DNA from: Bog-756 sp049517675
Lineage (GTDB): Bacteria; Actinomycetota; Acidimicrobiia; Acidimicrobiales; RAAP-2
Direction: 5' to 3'
Length of the DNA: 64,000 bases
Assembly: GCA_049517675.1 (NCBI GenBank)
Contig: JBEKRV010000003.1
Coordinates: 1 to 64,000 of the forward strand
Notes under the pieces: generated by a model
The model's input: the letters and a program-made list of their open reading frames with translations, nothing else
Database searches by the model: none
What the model was told of the DNA's origin: nothing
Position numbers and translations under genes: made by a program
Part shown: positions 19,142 through 27,371 of the stretch, in pieces
Layout of the letters: every line of letters begins with the position of its first letter
Numbering within the stretch: position 1 is the first letter of the stretch

Positions 19142-19572
19142 CTCGAACCGCTGACGACGCGTGGAGGCTGCTGGGAGGGAGCGGGTGCGGTCGCCGGGGC
19201 GCTCAGCCCGCCGGACGCGGTGGCCGGGGAGGTCCCCCCGTATCCCGAGCCGGAACCGGCGGTGGAGGCCGCCCCACCGGGAGCGCCCCCCGCCGTCGGG
19301 CTGCCGGCACCGGTGGTCGGAGTCGGGCCCGCCGTCGGCGAGGTGCCCGCGGATGCCGCCGGCGCGGTCGTGTGGCCCGGACGGGCCTGGCTGAAGTAGA
19401 CGGACAGCCCCGCGACGGCTGCCACCGAGGCGAGGGCGGCCGTCCTCGCCATCGAGCGCGCCCGCACGACTGCGGCGTCCCGGTGTCGACGGGCGGCCTG
19501 TGCGTGGCCGGATCGTGCCCGGCCACCCGCGAACGCCACATTCCGGGCTCCGGGATCGATGCGAGTGTCCAT
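19138..19572 (-). CDS. Single-pass membrane protein with Gly/Ser/Thr/Pro-rich outer tail
   Basis: The protein has 144 residues. ATG 19572 is chosen because upstream sequence reads as shadow. A basic N terminus, one hydrophobic helix (TAALASVAAVAGLSVYF, about residues 44-60) and a disordered tail of Ala, Pro, Thr, Gly and Ser follow. No family is recognised. It sits first in the ApbE/ferric-reductase operon and ends in an overlap with apbE, so it may scaffold or receive electrons in that system. Its tail has GGTS and ASGG but no clear flavinylation motif. Confidence 0.6.
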   Translation of the reverse strand: MDTRIDPGARNVAFAGGRARSGHAQAARRHRDAAVVRARSMARTAALASVAAVAGLSVYFSQARPGHTTAPAASAGTSPTAGPTPTTGAGSPTAGGAPGGAASTAGSGSGYGGTSPATASGGLSAPATAPAPSQQPPRVVSGSS

Positions 19573-19669
19573 GCCGCAAATGCTAAGGACGGCACCCTGA
19601 CGCGGACATGACGCGAACGTAAGAACATCCGAAGAAGCGACGTGCGCGAGGAGGTCCCGCCGGCGTCGC

Positions 19670-20980
19670 TCAGGCCCGCTCCGCCGGAACGACCGGCGTC
19701 GCGGTATCCCTGGTACCGGCCGGGTTCCGCGGGAGGGCGCCGTCGTCCGGGCCGCGATCGGGAACGGCTCGCCACGACACCGCCATGTGGGCACCGCCGA
19801 GTGGCGAGCGACCGATCGACCAGGTGCCGTTGCTCGAACGGACGACGGCGTCGGCAATGGCCAGCCCGAGCCCGGTGCCGCCCGACCGGTCGTCGGCACG
19901 GTGGAACCGGTCCAGGACGAGGTCCCGCTGGTCCTCGGGGATGCCGGGACCCGAATCGTCCACGGCCAGCGTCACCTGACCGCCGGAGCAGGAGACCCGC
20001 AGCTCCACGGTCCCCCCGGGGCCCGCGTAGCGGCAGGCGTTGTCCAAGAGGACCGAGACCAGACGGTCGACGGCGTCACGTTCGACGGTGACGGGCGCCG
20101 CCGGACCGTGCTCCACCGGTCGGATCAGGGCGATCGAACCGGCGGCGGCGACCGCGTCGAACCGCTCCGCGCACTGCTGGGCGACCGCGCGGACATCGGT
20201 GACACGGTCGGCGACGCTCGTCGGAGCATCCGCATCGTGCCGGGCCAGCCAGAGCAGGTCGTCGACGATCGACCGGAGGCGTCCGCTCTCCGAGCCCACC
20301 CGTTCCAGGGTGGCGCGGTAGCTCGCAGGGTCCCGGTCGCGGCTCAGTGCCAGCTCGACCTCGGCCTCGATGACGCTCAGCGGTGTGCGGAGCTCATGGG
20401 AGGCGTCGGCGGTGAATTCGGCCTGTCGGCGCCTCACCTGCTCGATGGGCGCCGACGCCCGCAGCCCGACGATGAAGGACCCGGTGAACGTCACGGCGAG
20501 GAGCAGGGCGCCGAGGGCCGCTTCGACGAGGATCAGGTCGCCCCGGACCTGTCCGATCTTGACGATGCTCTCGCCGGCCACCAGCCATCCGCCCCCGGAA
20601 CGGACGGACGCGAACCGGAAGGTGCTCCCGTCGGCGGTCAGCGTCGTGGTGCCGTCCGACCAATCGTCGTGAGGGAGGGACGGGGCGCCCACCGTGAGTG
20701 CGATGACGGTTCCCGACGGGTCGACCCGCCAGAGGAAGGTCGGGGCGTCGTCCAGATCCCCGTCGCGGTCGCCACCGGGGGTGACGGCCAGCGGTGTCGA
20801 TCCACCCGACGCCGCCTGCTCCAGCTGACCAGCCAGCCGGGCATCCACCTCGCGATCGAGCTGGTGCACGATCACCAGGTTGGTGACGAGCGCGACGACC
20901 ACGGCCATCACCGCCACCACGGCGGTCGCCCCGAGCGCCACCCGTGCCGCATGGGCCCACCGGCTCCCCGGCCGTCTCAT
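19670..20980 (-). CDS. Sensor histidine kinase
   Basis: The protein has 436 residues. Two hydrophobic helices (about 13-38 and 150-174) flank an extracytoplasmic sensor region of roughly 110 residues. The kinase core follows: H-box ASHELRTPL with His195, N-box NACRYAG, G1 DDSGPGIP, F-box VLDRFHRADD and G2 GGTGLGLAI. It belongs to the group paired with OmpR-type regulators. The ATG overlaps the regulator's stop (ATGA). The next gene starts about 100 bases downstream, so it likely controls the electron-transfer genes that follow. Confidence 0.93.
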   Translation of the reverse strand: MRRPGSRWAHAARVALGATAVVAVMAVVVALVTNLVIVHQLDREVDARLAGQLEQAASGGSTPLAVTPGGDRDGDLDDAPTFLWRVDPSGTVIALTVGAPSLPHDDWSDGTTTLTADGSTFRFASVRSGGGWLVAGESIVKIGQVRGDLILVEAALGALLLAVTFTGSFIVGLRASAPIEQVRRRQAEFTADASHELRTPLSVIEAEVELALSRDRDPASYRATLERVGSESGRLRSIVDDLLWLARHDADAPTSVADRVTDVRAVAQQCAERFDAVAAAGSIALIRPVEHGPAAPVTVERDAVDRLVSVLLDNACRYAGPGGTVELRVSCSGGQVTLAVDDSGPGIPEDQRDLVLDRFHRADDRSGGTGLGLAIADAVVRSSNGTWSIGRSPLGGAHMAVSWRAVPDRGPDDGALPRNPAGTRDTATPVVPAERA

Positions 20981-21645
20981 CGGTCCGTGATCCTGTACCC
21001 CGTGCCGCGCACCGTCTCGATCCGAGCGGTGGCATCACCGATCTTGGATCGCAGACGGCCCACGTGGACGTCGATCGTGTTCGACCCGACAGCGCTCGAC
21101 TCGTCGTCCCACACCTGGGTGGCGATCGATCGGCGATTGACGACCGCGGGGGCGCGGCGGAGGAGCAGCTCGACGATCCCGGTCTCGATCGTGGTGAGGG
21201 ACACCGTCCGGTCCCCGATCATGGTGATCCGTGTCGCCGGGTCGAACGAGAGGTCGCCGCAGTGGAGCACGGGGTCGAGGGCCAGGGCCGGCCGACGCTG
21301 CAGTGCGGTCAGCCGGGCCAGCAGCTCGCTGAAGGAGAACGGTTTGACCAGGTAGTCGTCGGCGCCCTGGAGCAGGCCTGCCACGCGGTCCTCCGTGGCA
21401 TCGCGGGCGGTCAGCATCAGCACCGGGGTCCGGTCGCCCCGACGGCGCATCGCGACGATCGCCTCGAGGCCGGTCATGGTCGGCATACGCCAGTCGAAGA
21501 CCGCCACGTCGTAGTCGAACGACGTGAGGTAGGAGAGCGCGGTGGTCCCGTCGGGAACGGTGTCGACCACGTAACCGTTCTCCTGGAGCGCCCGTTCGAT
21601 GACCGAACTCAATCCGGGGTCATCCTCGGCGACGAGCACTCTCAT
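20977..21645 (-). CDS. OmpR/PhoB-family response regulator
   Basis: The protein has 222 residues from ATG 21645. The receiver domain has acidic residues at 8-9 (AEDDP), phospho-acceptor Asp51 (VFDWRMP) and Lys in YLVKPFS. The C-terminal winged helix shows SNTIDVHVGRLRSKIG and IETVRGTGYRI, typical of DNA binding by this group. It is first in the minus-strand gene set and faces the TasA operon across a 510-base divergent region, so either side may be its target. Confidence 0.94.
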   Translation of the reverse strand: MRVLVAEDDPGLSSVIERALQENGYVVDTVPDGTTALSYLTSFDYDVAVFDWRMPTMTGLEAIVAMRRRGDRTPVLMLTARDATEDRVAGLLQGADDYLVKPFSFSELLARLTALQRRPALALDPVLHCGDLSFDPATRITMIGDRTVSLTTIETGIVELLLRRAPAVVNRRSIATQVWDDESSAVGSNTIDVHVGRLRSKIGDATARIETVRGTGYRITDR

Positions 21646-22155
21646 GGACAACCATTCTCGCTGGTCGAGTGCGTGTGGGGCGGTCGGGTCACTGTCGTGG
21701 CCGGGTCGCCACCGCGGGGTCGCAGTCGGAGGGGGCCCGGACCCGGTGAGTATCACCGGTGAACCTGACGGTGACATGACGGGCCGGGCGGTGGGGCCGA
21801 CTTCGTCTCCGTGCCGACCACGGGCCGTCCCGCGCCATGGCCGCCGCCGGGCCCCTGCGGGCGGGGCTACCCGGGCCACCGCCATTGACGGTAACGACGC
21901 GCCATCCCCCGCTGTATGGGGCAACCGGTCCGACGGTCAATGAATTCGGCCTCCCGGGGCTGGATCAGTTCGTGGAATTCAGTCAGCGCGTCCGTAGATG
22001 GATCGCGCGTATTCCCAGGTGAAAGGTGTGATGGCCAAAGGTGCTCCCCGCGGTTACAGATGTGAACCGGTGCCGACAGTCAAGTTCACACAACCGACAG
22101 CCGAAGAGTTGCTTACTGGAGAATTGACCCCATCGAGTCAAAGGCAGGGAAGCCA
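21646..22155. promoter_or_regulatory. Divergent control region between the two-component system and the TasA operon
   Basis: About 510 bases without a gene. Near the TasA side, TGTGAAC (22061-22067) and GTTCACA (22084-22090) form a perfect inverted repeat with a 16-base gap. This could be an operator or a transcript hairpin. AT content rises from about 22080 to the start codon, consistent with a promoter and leader for tasA. Confidence 0.5.
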
Positions 22156-22893
22156 ATGAGTACCGGACACCATTCCGTCAACACCGGGTCATCCAAGCGC
22201 CTGGTTCTTTCGGCCGCCATAGGTTTGGCAGGCCTCGCCGCAATCGGTGGGGTATTCGCCAATTTCACCGACACCGCCTCCGGCGGACCCGAGACGATCT
22301 CGACGGGACAGGTCGACATCGTCCTGGCGACGCCCACCGGGGACCACGGTTCGCTCACGACGGGTCCGATCGACAACCTGGCCGAGGGCGACACCGTCTC
22401 CCGCGTGGTGCAGCTCACGAACGACACCTCGGTCGGGGCCGCCGGGACGACGGGTCTCGCCGCCGTCGACGGCCTCGTGCTGCAGAGCGCGGTGACCGGG
22501 GCGAACAGCGGCTCCGACATCGTGACCGACACCACCAACGGCCTCCACGTCACCGTGCAGTCGTGCGCGACGGCCCCGACGGAGACGGGCGGCACCACCG
22601 GCCCGTGGACGTACGCCTGCTCGGGCGGATTCGCCACGGTGGTGAGCGACGTGCCCCTCGAGACCGTCGACACGACAGCCCAGGACATCACGTCGTCAGC
22701 TCCCGACCAGGGGGCCTCGACCTACTACGTGGTCACCGTGTCGCTGCCCACCACCTACGCAGACGACTACGGCTACAACGCCGGTGCCTGCTCGACGGGG
22801 GGCACGCCCGGAGTCTCCGAGCAGCTCCAGGACTGCTCGCTGAGCGTCACGTACGACTTCAGCGCCACCCAGCGGGCGGGCGCCCCTCAGTAG
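22156..22893 (+). CDS. TasA/camelysin-like secreted fibre protein
   Basis: The protein has 245 residues. A basic N terminus and a hydrophobic stretch lead into GGVFANFTDTASGG, close to the GGGTWAAFND processing region of Bacillus TasA. Residues 50-235 alternate beta-prone segments rich in Thr, Ser, Gly and Val, as in camelysin/TasA proteins that polymerise into biofilm fibres. The adjoining SipW-type peptidase gene supports the call. Four Cys in the second half could form disulphides. Whether it really forms fibres is inferred from family and context. Confidence 0.82.
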   Translation: MSTGHHSVNTGSSKRLVLSAAIGLAGLAAIGGVFANFTDTASGGPETISTGQVDIVLATPTGDHGSLTTGPIDNLAEGDTVSRVVQLTNDTSVGAAGTTGLAAVDGLVLQSAVTGANSGSDIVTDTTNGLHVTVQSCATAPTETGGTTGPWTYACSGGFATVVSDVPLETVDTTAQDITSSAPDQGASTYYVVTVSLPTTYADDYGYNAGACSTGGTPGVSEQLQDCSLSVTYDFSATQRAGAPQ

Positions 22894-22977
22894 GGCCGGC
22901 ACCGCGCGCCACGGACGTGGGTGCGGGGAGCTCGCTCCCCCCACCCCGCCGTGCCGCCCACCCACCCGGAGTCATCC

Positions 22978-23586
22978 ATGACCACCGTCGACCTCCCCAC
23001 GGTCCGCACATCGGCACTCCGGGCTCCTGTGCTGACGCGGGTGGAGCGGCGCAAGCTCGCCCGGCGCCGGACACGCCGGGCACGCCGCAGCCGGTGGATC
23101 CACGTGTCGGCGAACGTGGCCCTCGTCACCATGTGTGCGATGACGGCGGTAGCTGCGACGGGAAGCATCGCCGGGTGGTGGCGCATGGACACGGTGCTGA
23201 CCGGATCCATGCGGCCGGGGATCCAGCCAGGGGACGTGGAGATCCTCCGTTCCGAGCCGGTCTCGGCGCTGCGGGTGGGGCAGATCGTCGCCTTCCATCC
23301 GCCCAGGGACAGCTTCACCGTCACCCACCGGGTCATCGCCCTTCGGAAGACCTCGGGCGGGGACGCGGGACCGTGGATCACCACCAAGGGTGACGCGAAC
23401 GACGTCAGTGACCCCTGGGGCAGCGTGCAGGTCCTGGGGCGCTCGGTCTGGGTCGTCACCGGGGTCGTCCCGGACATCGGATTCCTGACGGTCTGGATGA
23501 GGTCCCCGTTGCCGCACCTCTTCCTGCTGCTCACGATCGTGCTCGTGATCTGCATCATCGCCGTCGAGATGGTCTGGCGGACATGA
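22978..23586 (+). CDS. SipW-type (ER/archaeal-like) signal peptidase I
   Basis: The protein has 202 residues from ATG 22978. A highly basic N terminus precedes one membrane helix. Then come GSMRPGIQPGD with nucleophile Ser77, THRV with His117 replacing the bacterial lysine, and TKGDAND with Asp139, the Ser-His-Asp set of SipW-like peptidases. A second helix closes the protein (HLFLLLTIVLVICIIAVEM). It would cleave the unusual leaders of its neighbours. The stop overlaps the next gene start (ATGA). Confidence 0.9.
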   Translation: MTTVDLPTVRTSALRAPVLTRVERRKLARRRTRRARRSRWIHVSANVALVTMCAMTAVAATGSIAGWWRMDTVLTGSMRPGIQPGDVEILRSEPVSALRVGQIVAFHPPRDSFTVTHRVIALRKTSGGDAGPWITTKGDANDVSDPWGSVQVLGRSVWVVTGVVPDIGFLTVWMRSPLPHLFLLLTIVLVICIIAVEMVWRT

Positions 23587-25274
23587 GGGGGGCCCACTCG
23601 CCGCCGCCGGCCCACCGGTGCAGCCGCCGTGCCCGCCCGCGCCATCGGGCCGGGCGGACCCCCCGCCCGGCCCACCAGGTCGGCCTCCTCGTCGCGTTGG
23701 CCGGCATCCTGCTGATCGTGACGGTCACCGGCGGCGGGATCTGGGCCCAGATGGACGACCAGACCTCCGGAGGACCGGTGACCGTGGCGAGTGCGGAACT
23801 GGCTCCCGCACCGACCGGCGTGACGACGGACGACGGCGGCTGTGCCGGGACGAACCAGAGCACGAACGTCTCCCTGTCGTGGACCGACGGCCAGTCGGCG
23901 ACCGCGGACGCGAGCGGCGGTTCGCTCGTCACCGGATACACGGTGGGCCGGTCCTCCAGTTCGGCAGGGAGCTACGTGGCCGCGGGTTCGGTGGCGGGCA
24001 ATCCGGCGCCGACGACGTACACCGACACCCCGACGGTCGCCGGCACGCCGGTGGGGCTGGTGGCCAACACCGGGAAGAAGATCTATCCCGTCTCGGAGAG
24101 CGCGCTGTCGGCCGGCGCGGCCGTCACCATCGGGACGACCTCGGACGAGGCGAACGCCATCCAGATCACCCCTGACGGCCTGAGTGCGGTCGTTGCGGAG
24201 TACGGCTCGAACCAGGTCCAGGTCCTCACCTGGTCCGGGTCGGCATGGGCGATCGCCAAGACCCTCGCGGTGACCGGTCCGACCGCCGTCGCCATCGACC
24301 CGGTCGCCACCGGAGCCGGGACCTTCGTCGCGTACGTCGTATCCGATCCGGGCAGCACGGTGGACGGCTCACTGGTCCCGGTCAGCGTGAACGGCGCCTC
24401 GAGCAGCCTCGGCACGTCCATCGCCATCGGTGAGCAGGCCAATCCCACCGCGGTCGTCGTGACGCCGAACGGCGCCATGGTGTTCGTGGCCAACTTCAAC
24501 TCGAACACCGTCTCGGCGGTGAGTACCGCCACCTCGACGGTGACGAACGTCGCGCTCCCGGGGACGACCGCGGAGCCCATCGCCCTCGCCACCACGTTCG
24601 ACTCCAGCCACGTCTATGTCGCCGACCGGGCCAACAGCTACATCGACGACATCTCGGTGGCGACCACCAGCGTCTCGGCATACATCGTCCTCGCCACGGG
24701 GGCCCTCGACGACACCGTCCTCACCACGTCGGGCAACCCGAACGTCATGGCCATGCTCCCGAGCGGTGTCGCCCTCTACGTCGCCGAATTCGGTTCCTCA
24801 CAGGTCCAGGTGGTCGACACGGCGCTCTCCGGCACGCCCGACACGCTCGGGACGTCGATCTCCACCGGGAGCGGGTCGGAACCCATCGACCTCGCCTCGT
24901 CCCCGAACGGTTGCCTGATCTACGTGGCCGACTGGCCGTCGAACGACATCTTCTCCATTGCCACGAGCACGGACACCGAGGCCACCGTGTTCGTCACGAC
25001 CTGCCAGACCCAGGACCCACAGCCGTTCCAGGTGACGCCGGACAACCAGTACCTCGTGATCCCGGAGAACTACTCCTGTGGGGACCTGGAGTTCCTCGAC
25101 ACCGCCACCGATGCGGTGACGACGGCGAGGGGTGTGGGCTCCGTTCCGGTCATGATCGCCTTCCCGCCGATACCCATCTGGTACACGACGACCGCGACCC
25201 ACGCCCTCTGGAATTCGAGTCCGTCGACGCCGACCTCCTACCCGGCGGGCTGGGACCCGGGGGGTTGGCAGTAG
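23583..25274 (+). CDS. Secreted YVTN-type beta-propeller protein with TasA-like N terminus
   Basis: The protein has 563 residues. After a long basic head and a hydrophobic helix comes GGGIWAQMDDQTSGG, strikingly like the SipW-processed site of TasA proteins. From residue 160 there are repeated blades of about 45 residues with patterns such as AIQITPDGLSAVVAEYGSN, TPNGAMVFVANFNSNTV and LPSGVALYVAEFGSSQV, as in YVTN/YncE-type propellers. It is translated in overlap with the peptidase gene. A role as a matrix or adhesin partner of the fibre is inferred. Several Cys occur near the end. Confidence 0.8.
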   Translation: MRGAHSPPPAHRCSRRARPRHRAGRTPRPAHQVGLLVALAGILLIVTVTGGGIWAQMDDQTSGGPVTVASAELAPAPTGVTTDDGGCAGTNQSTNVSLSWTDGQSATADASGGSLVTGYTVGRSSSSAGSYVAAGSVAGNPAPTTYTDTPTVAGTPVGLVANTGKKIYPVSESALSAGAAVTIGTTSDEANAIQITPDGLSAVVAEYGSNQVQVLTWSGSAWAIAKTLAVTGPTAVAIDPVATGAGTFVAYVVSDPGSTVDGSLVPVSVNGASSSLGTSIAIGEQANPTAVVVTPNGAMVFVANFNSNTVSAVSTATSTVTNVALPGTTAEPIALATTFDSSHVYVADRANSYIDDISVATTSVSAYIVLATGALDDTVLTTSGNPNVMAMLPSGVALYVAEFGSSQVQVVDTALSGTPDTLGTSISTGSGSEPIDLASSPNGCLIYVADWPSNDIFSIATSTDTEATVFVTTCQTQDPQPFQVTPDNQYLVIPENYSCGDLEFLDTATDAVTTARGVGSVPVMIAFPPIPIWYTTTATHALWNSSPSTPTSYPAGWDPGGWQ

Positions 25275-25386
25275 CGGGACATCTCCCGGGTGGCGACTCC
25301 CGGGTTCCACCGGGCATGGCGCGCCGGTCGGGATCGTCGGGTCGGGGACGGGGATGCACCGGCGGGCGATGGTACGGTCGTCGGGC

Positions 25387-26034
25387 ATGTCGACGCCCTT
25401 CTCGGCCCACCACGGGGGCCTCACGCGGAGTGAGATGGTCCCGTTCATCCCGTCGGGGGTGACCACGATCCTCGACGTCGGGTGCAGCCGCGGCCGCTTC
25501 GGCGAGACCCTCCGCGCCGCGAATCCCGACTGGCGCCTGTACGGGATCGAGCCCGATCCGGCCATGGTCGACGAGGCGCGACCGCACTACGAGGAGGTGA
25601 CGTGCGGATTCTTCCCGGACGACCTGCCCGCCGGGCGGACCTTCGACTGCATCGTCTTCAACGACGTGCTCGAGCACGTGGTGGACCCCTGGGAGACCCT
25701 GCGGGCGGCGACGGGATTCCTCGCCCCCGGTGGCCGCGTGGTGGCCTCCATCCCCAACGTCCGCCACTACATCGTGGTGCGCGACCTGTTCCTGCGAGGG
25801 CGGTGGGACTACGCGGACTGGGGTGTGCTCGACCGCACGCACCTGCGCTTCTTCACCCGGTCGTCCATCGCGGCGCTCTTCGAATCCGCTGACCTCGAGA
25901 TCGGGACGCTGACGGGGATCAACCCGATCGCCGTCAAACGGGCGTCGCTGCTCCTCGGACCGTTCCGGGACATGCGGTTCACCCAGTTCGCGGTGGTGGC
26001 GGGGCCGCGCCGCCCGCCCTCCGGATCCGGGTGA
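25387..26034 (+). CDS. Class I SAM-dependent methyltransferase
   Basis: The protein has 215 residues. Motif I is ILDVGCSRGRFGE (28-40), YGIEPDP gives the acidic residue that binds SAM ribose, and NDVLEHVVDP with LAPGGRVVASIPN are motifs II-III. DRTHLRFFTRSSI is common in methyltransferases of glycan gene clusters. The acceptor is unknown. It is convergent with the WbsX-like gene, 39 bases apart. Confidence 0.88.
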   Translation: MSTPFSAHHGGLTRSEMVPFIPSGVTTILDVGCSRGRFGETLRAANPDWRLYGIEPDPAMVDEARPHYEEVTCGFFPDDLPAGRTFDCIVFNDVLEHVVDPWETLRAATGFLAPGGRVVASIPNVRHYIVVRDLFLRGRWDYADWGVLDRTHLRFFTRSSIAALFESADLEIGTLTGINPIAVKRASLLLGPFRDMRFTQFAVVAGPRRPPSGSG

Positions 26035-26073
26035 CCGGGCGGCCGCTCTCGGTCGTGGAGCGGGACGGCCCGC

Positions 26074-27174
26074 TCAGCGGGGCGGCACCTGGTCGGTTCG
26101 GGGTCGGGCGACGGTGCGGACACCCTTGGCCTCGAGGCCGCGGGCCAGTGCCTCGAGCCACCCTCGGCCGAACCGGTTGTCCGGCTCCAGGTAGTTCCCC
26201 TCCGCCCACTCGTTCCACGACTTGACCAGGAGGATCTGCTCGCCGGCCGGGGCACGTCGCGCCAGGTCGATACCGCTCTCGACCTGGAGTCGGAACCGTT
26301 CGGGACAGGAATTGACGGCCACGATCCCCTTGCGTCCCCGCCGCGGGGTGTCGTCCCAGTTCGGCCACACGCACGGCACCGAGTTGCATCCCGGATCGGA
26401 CGGCGGTTCGCTGGTGCAGAAGTCGGCGTACTCGTTCCGGATCGGGCCCCGCCGGAGCTTCTTCCGGATCATCAGGGTCGCGAGCCGTGACCGGGGCGTC
26501 GATCGGGCGAGCGGCTTCGAGATGCACGCCATGCCGTCGTAGCCGAGCCGCATCGACTCGGCCACACTGGTGAAAGGACCACAGGAGATCGTGTAGAGGC
26601 CCCCGAGGCCGGCGTCGGCGGCCATCTTCTGCCAGTCCTCGATGAACCGGGCACCGCCCGGGATCTCGTTGGCACGGAGCACGAAGAGGACCGGCCTGCC
26701 GTCGATCCTGATGTAACGCGGGTCCTCGAAGGCGGGGAGGAGGTCGGCGAAGTGCGCCCGATGGTCCTCGGGTCCCGGGTAGGTCTGGTCGAGCATCACC
26801 CGCTTGGTCCCGCCCATCCAGGTGTCGCTCCACGGGTGGTTGGCCCAGGCGACGCAGAAGGGGAAGTCGGGCGAACCGCTCGCCACCACCTCGTCGAACG
26901 GCCGCTCGAGCAGCTTGCGTCCACCGAACCAGTAGTGCCAGTAGACGAAGCCGGTGACGCCGTGGTCCCTGGCCAACTCGGCCTGCTGCTCCCGCACCTC
27001 GGGCACGCGCAGGTCGTAGAAGCCCAATTCGGTGGGGAGGACGGGCTGGACGTGACCCCGGAAGAGCGGCTGCGCCTTGGTGACGTTGGTCCACTCGGTG
27101 AACCCGGGTCCCCACCACCGGTCGTTCTCGGGGATCGGATGGAACTGCGGCAGATAGAAGGCCAACACTTCCAT
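26074..27174 (-). CDS. WbsX-like (GH99-like) glycan-processing protein
   Basis: The protein has 366 residues. The opening AFYLPQFHPIPENDRWWG followed by GFTEWTNV, then GFYDLRVPEVREQQAELA, FVYWHYWFGGRKLLERP and the closing KSWNEWAEGNYLEP are characteristic of the WbsX family, found in O-antigen and capsule clusters and related to GH99-type hydrolases. It probably acts on surface polysaccharide. The upstream 197 bases are shared with the divergent sulfotransferase gene. Confidence 0.9.
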   Translation of the reverse strand: MEVLAFYLPQFHPIPENDRWWGPGFTEWTNVTKAQPLFRGHVQPVLPTELGFYDLRVPEVREQQAELARDHGVTGFVYWHYWFGGRKLLERPFDEVVASGSPDFPFCVAWANHPWSDTWMGGTKRVMLDQTYPGPEDHRAHFADLLPAFEDPRYIRIDGRPVLFVLRANEIPGGARFIEDWQKMAADAGLGGLYTISCGPFTSVAESMRLGYDGMACISKPLARSTPRSRLATLMIRKKLRRGPIRNEYADFCTSEPPSDPGCNSVPCVWPNWDDTPRRGRKGIVAVNSCPERFRLQVESGIDLARRAPAGEQILLVKSWNEWAEGNYLEPDNRFGRGWLEALARGLEAKGVRTVARPRTDQVPPR

Positions 27175-27371
27175 CGGTTGTTACTCCCTCGTCCGATCCC
27201 CTGTGTGCGGAGCCTGTTGGCCAGAGGCAACCGGCTGGCGAAGCTTATCGCCCTGCCGGACGTCGTCGCTCACGCCGGTGACGGCTCGGCGGGGCCGGGG
27301 TCGACGGCTCCCACCGCCGGGCCGACCGATCACCCGGACGCCCAATTCCCCTCCGATTACCATCGGCTGTC

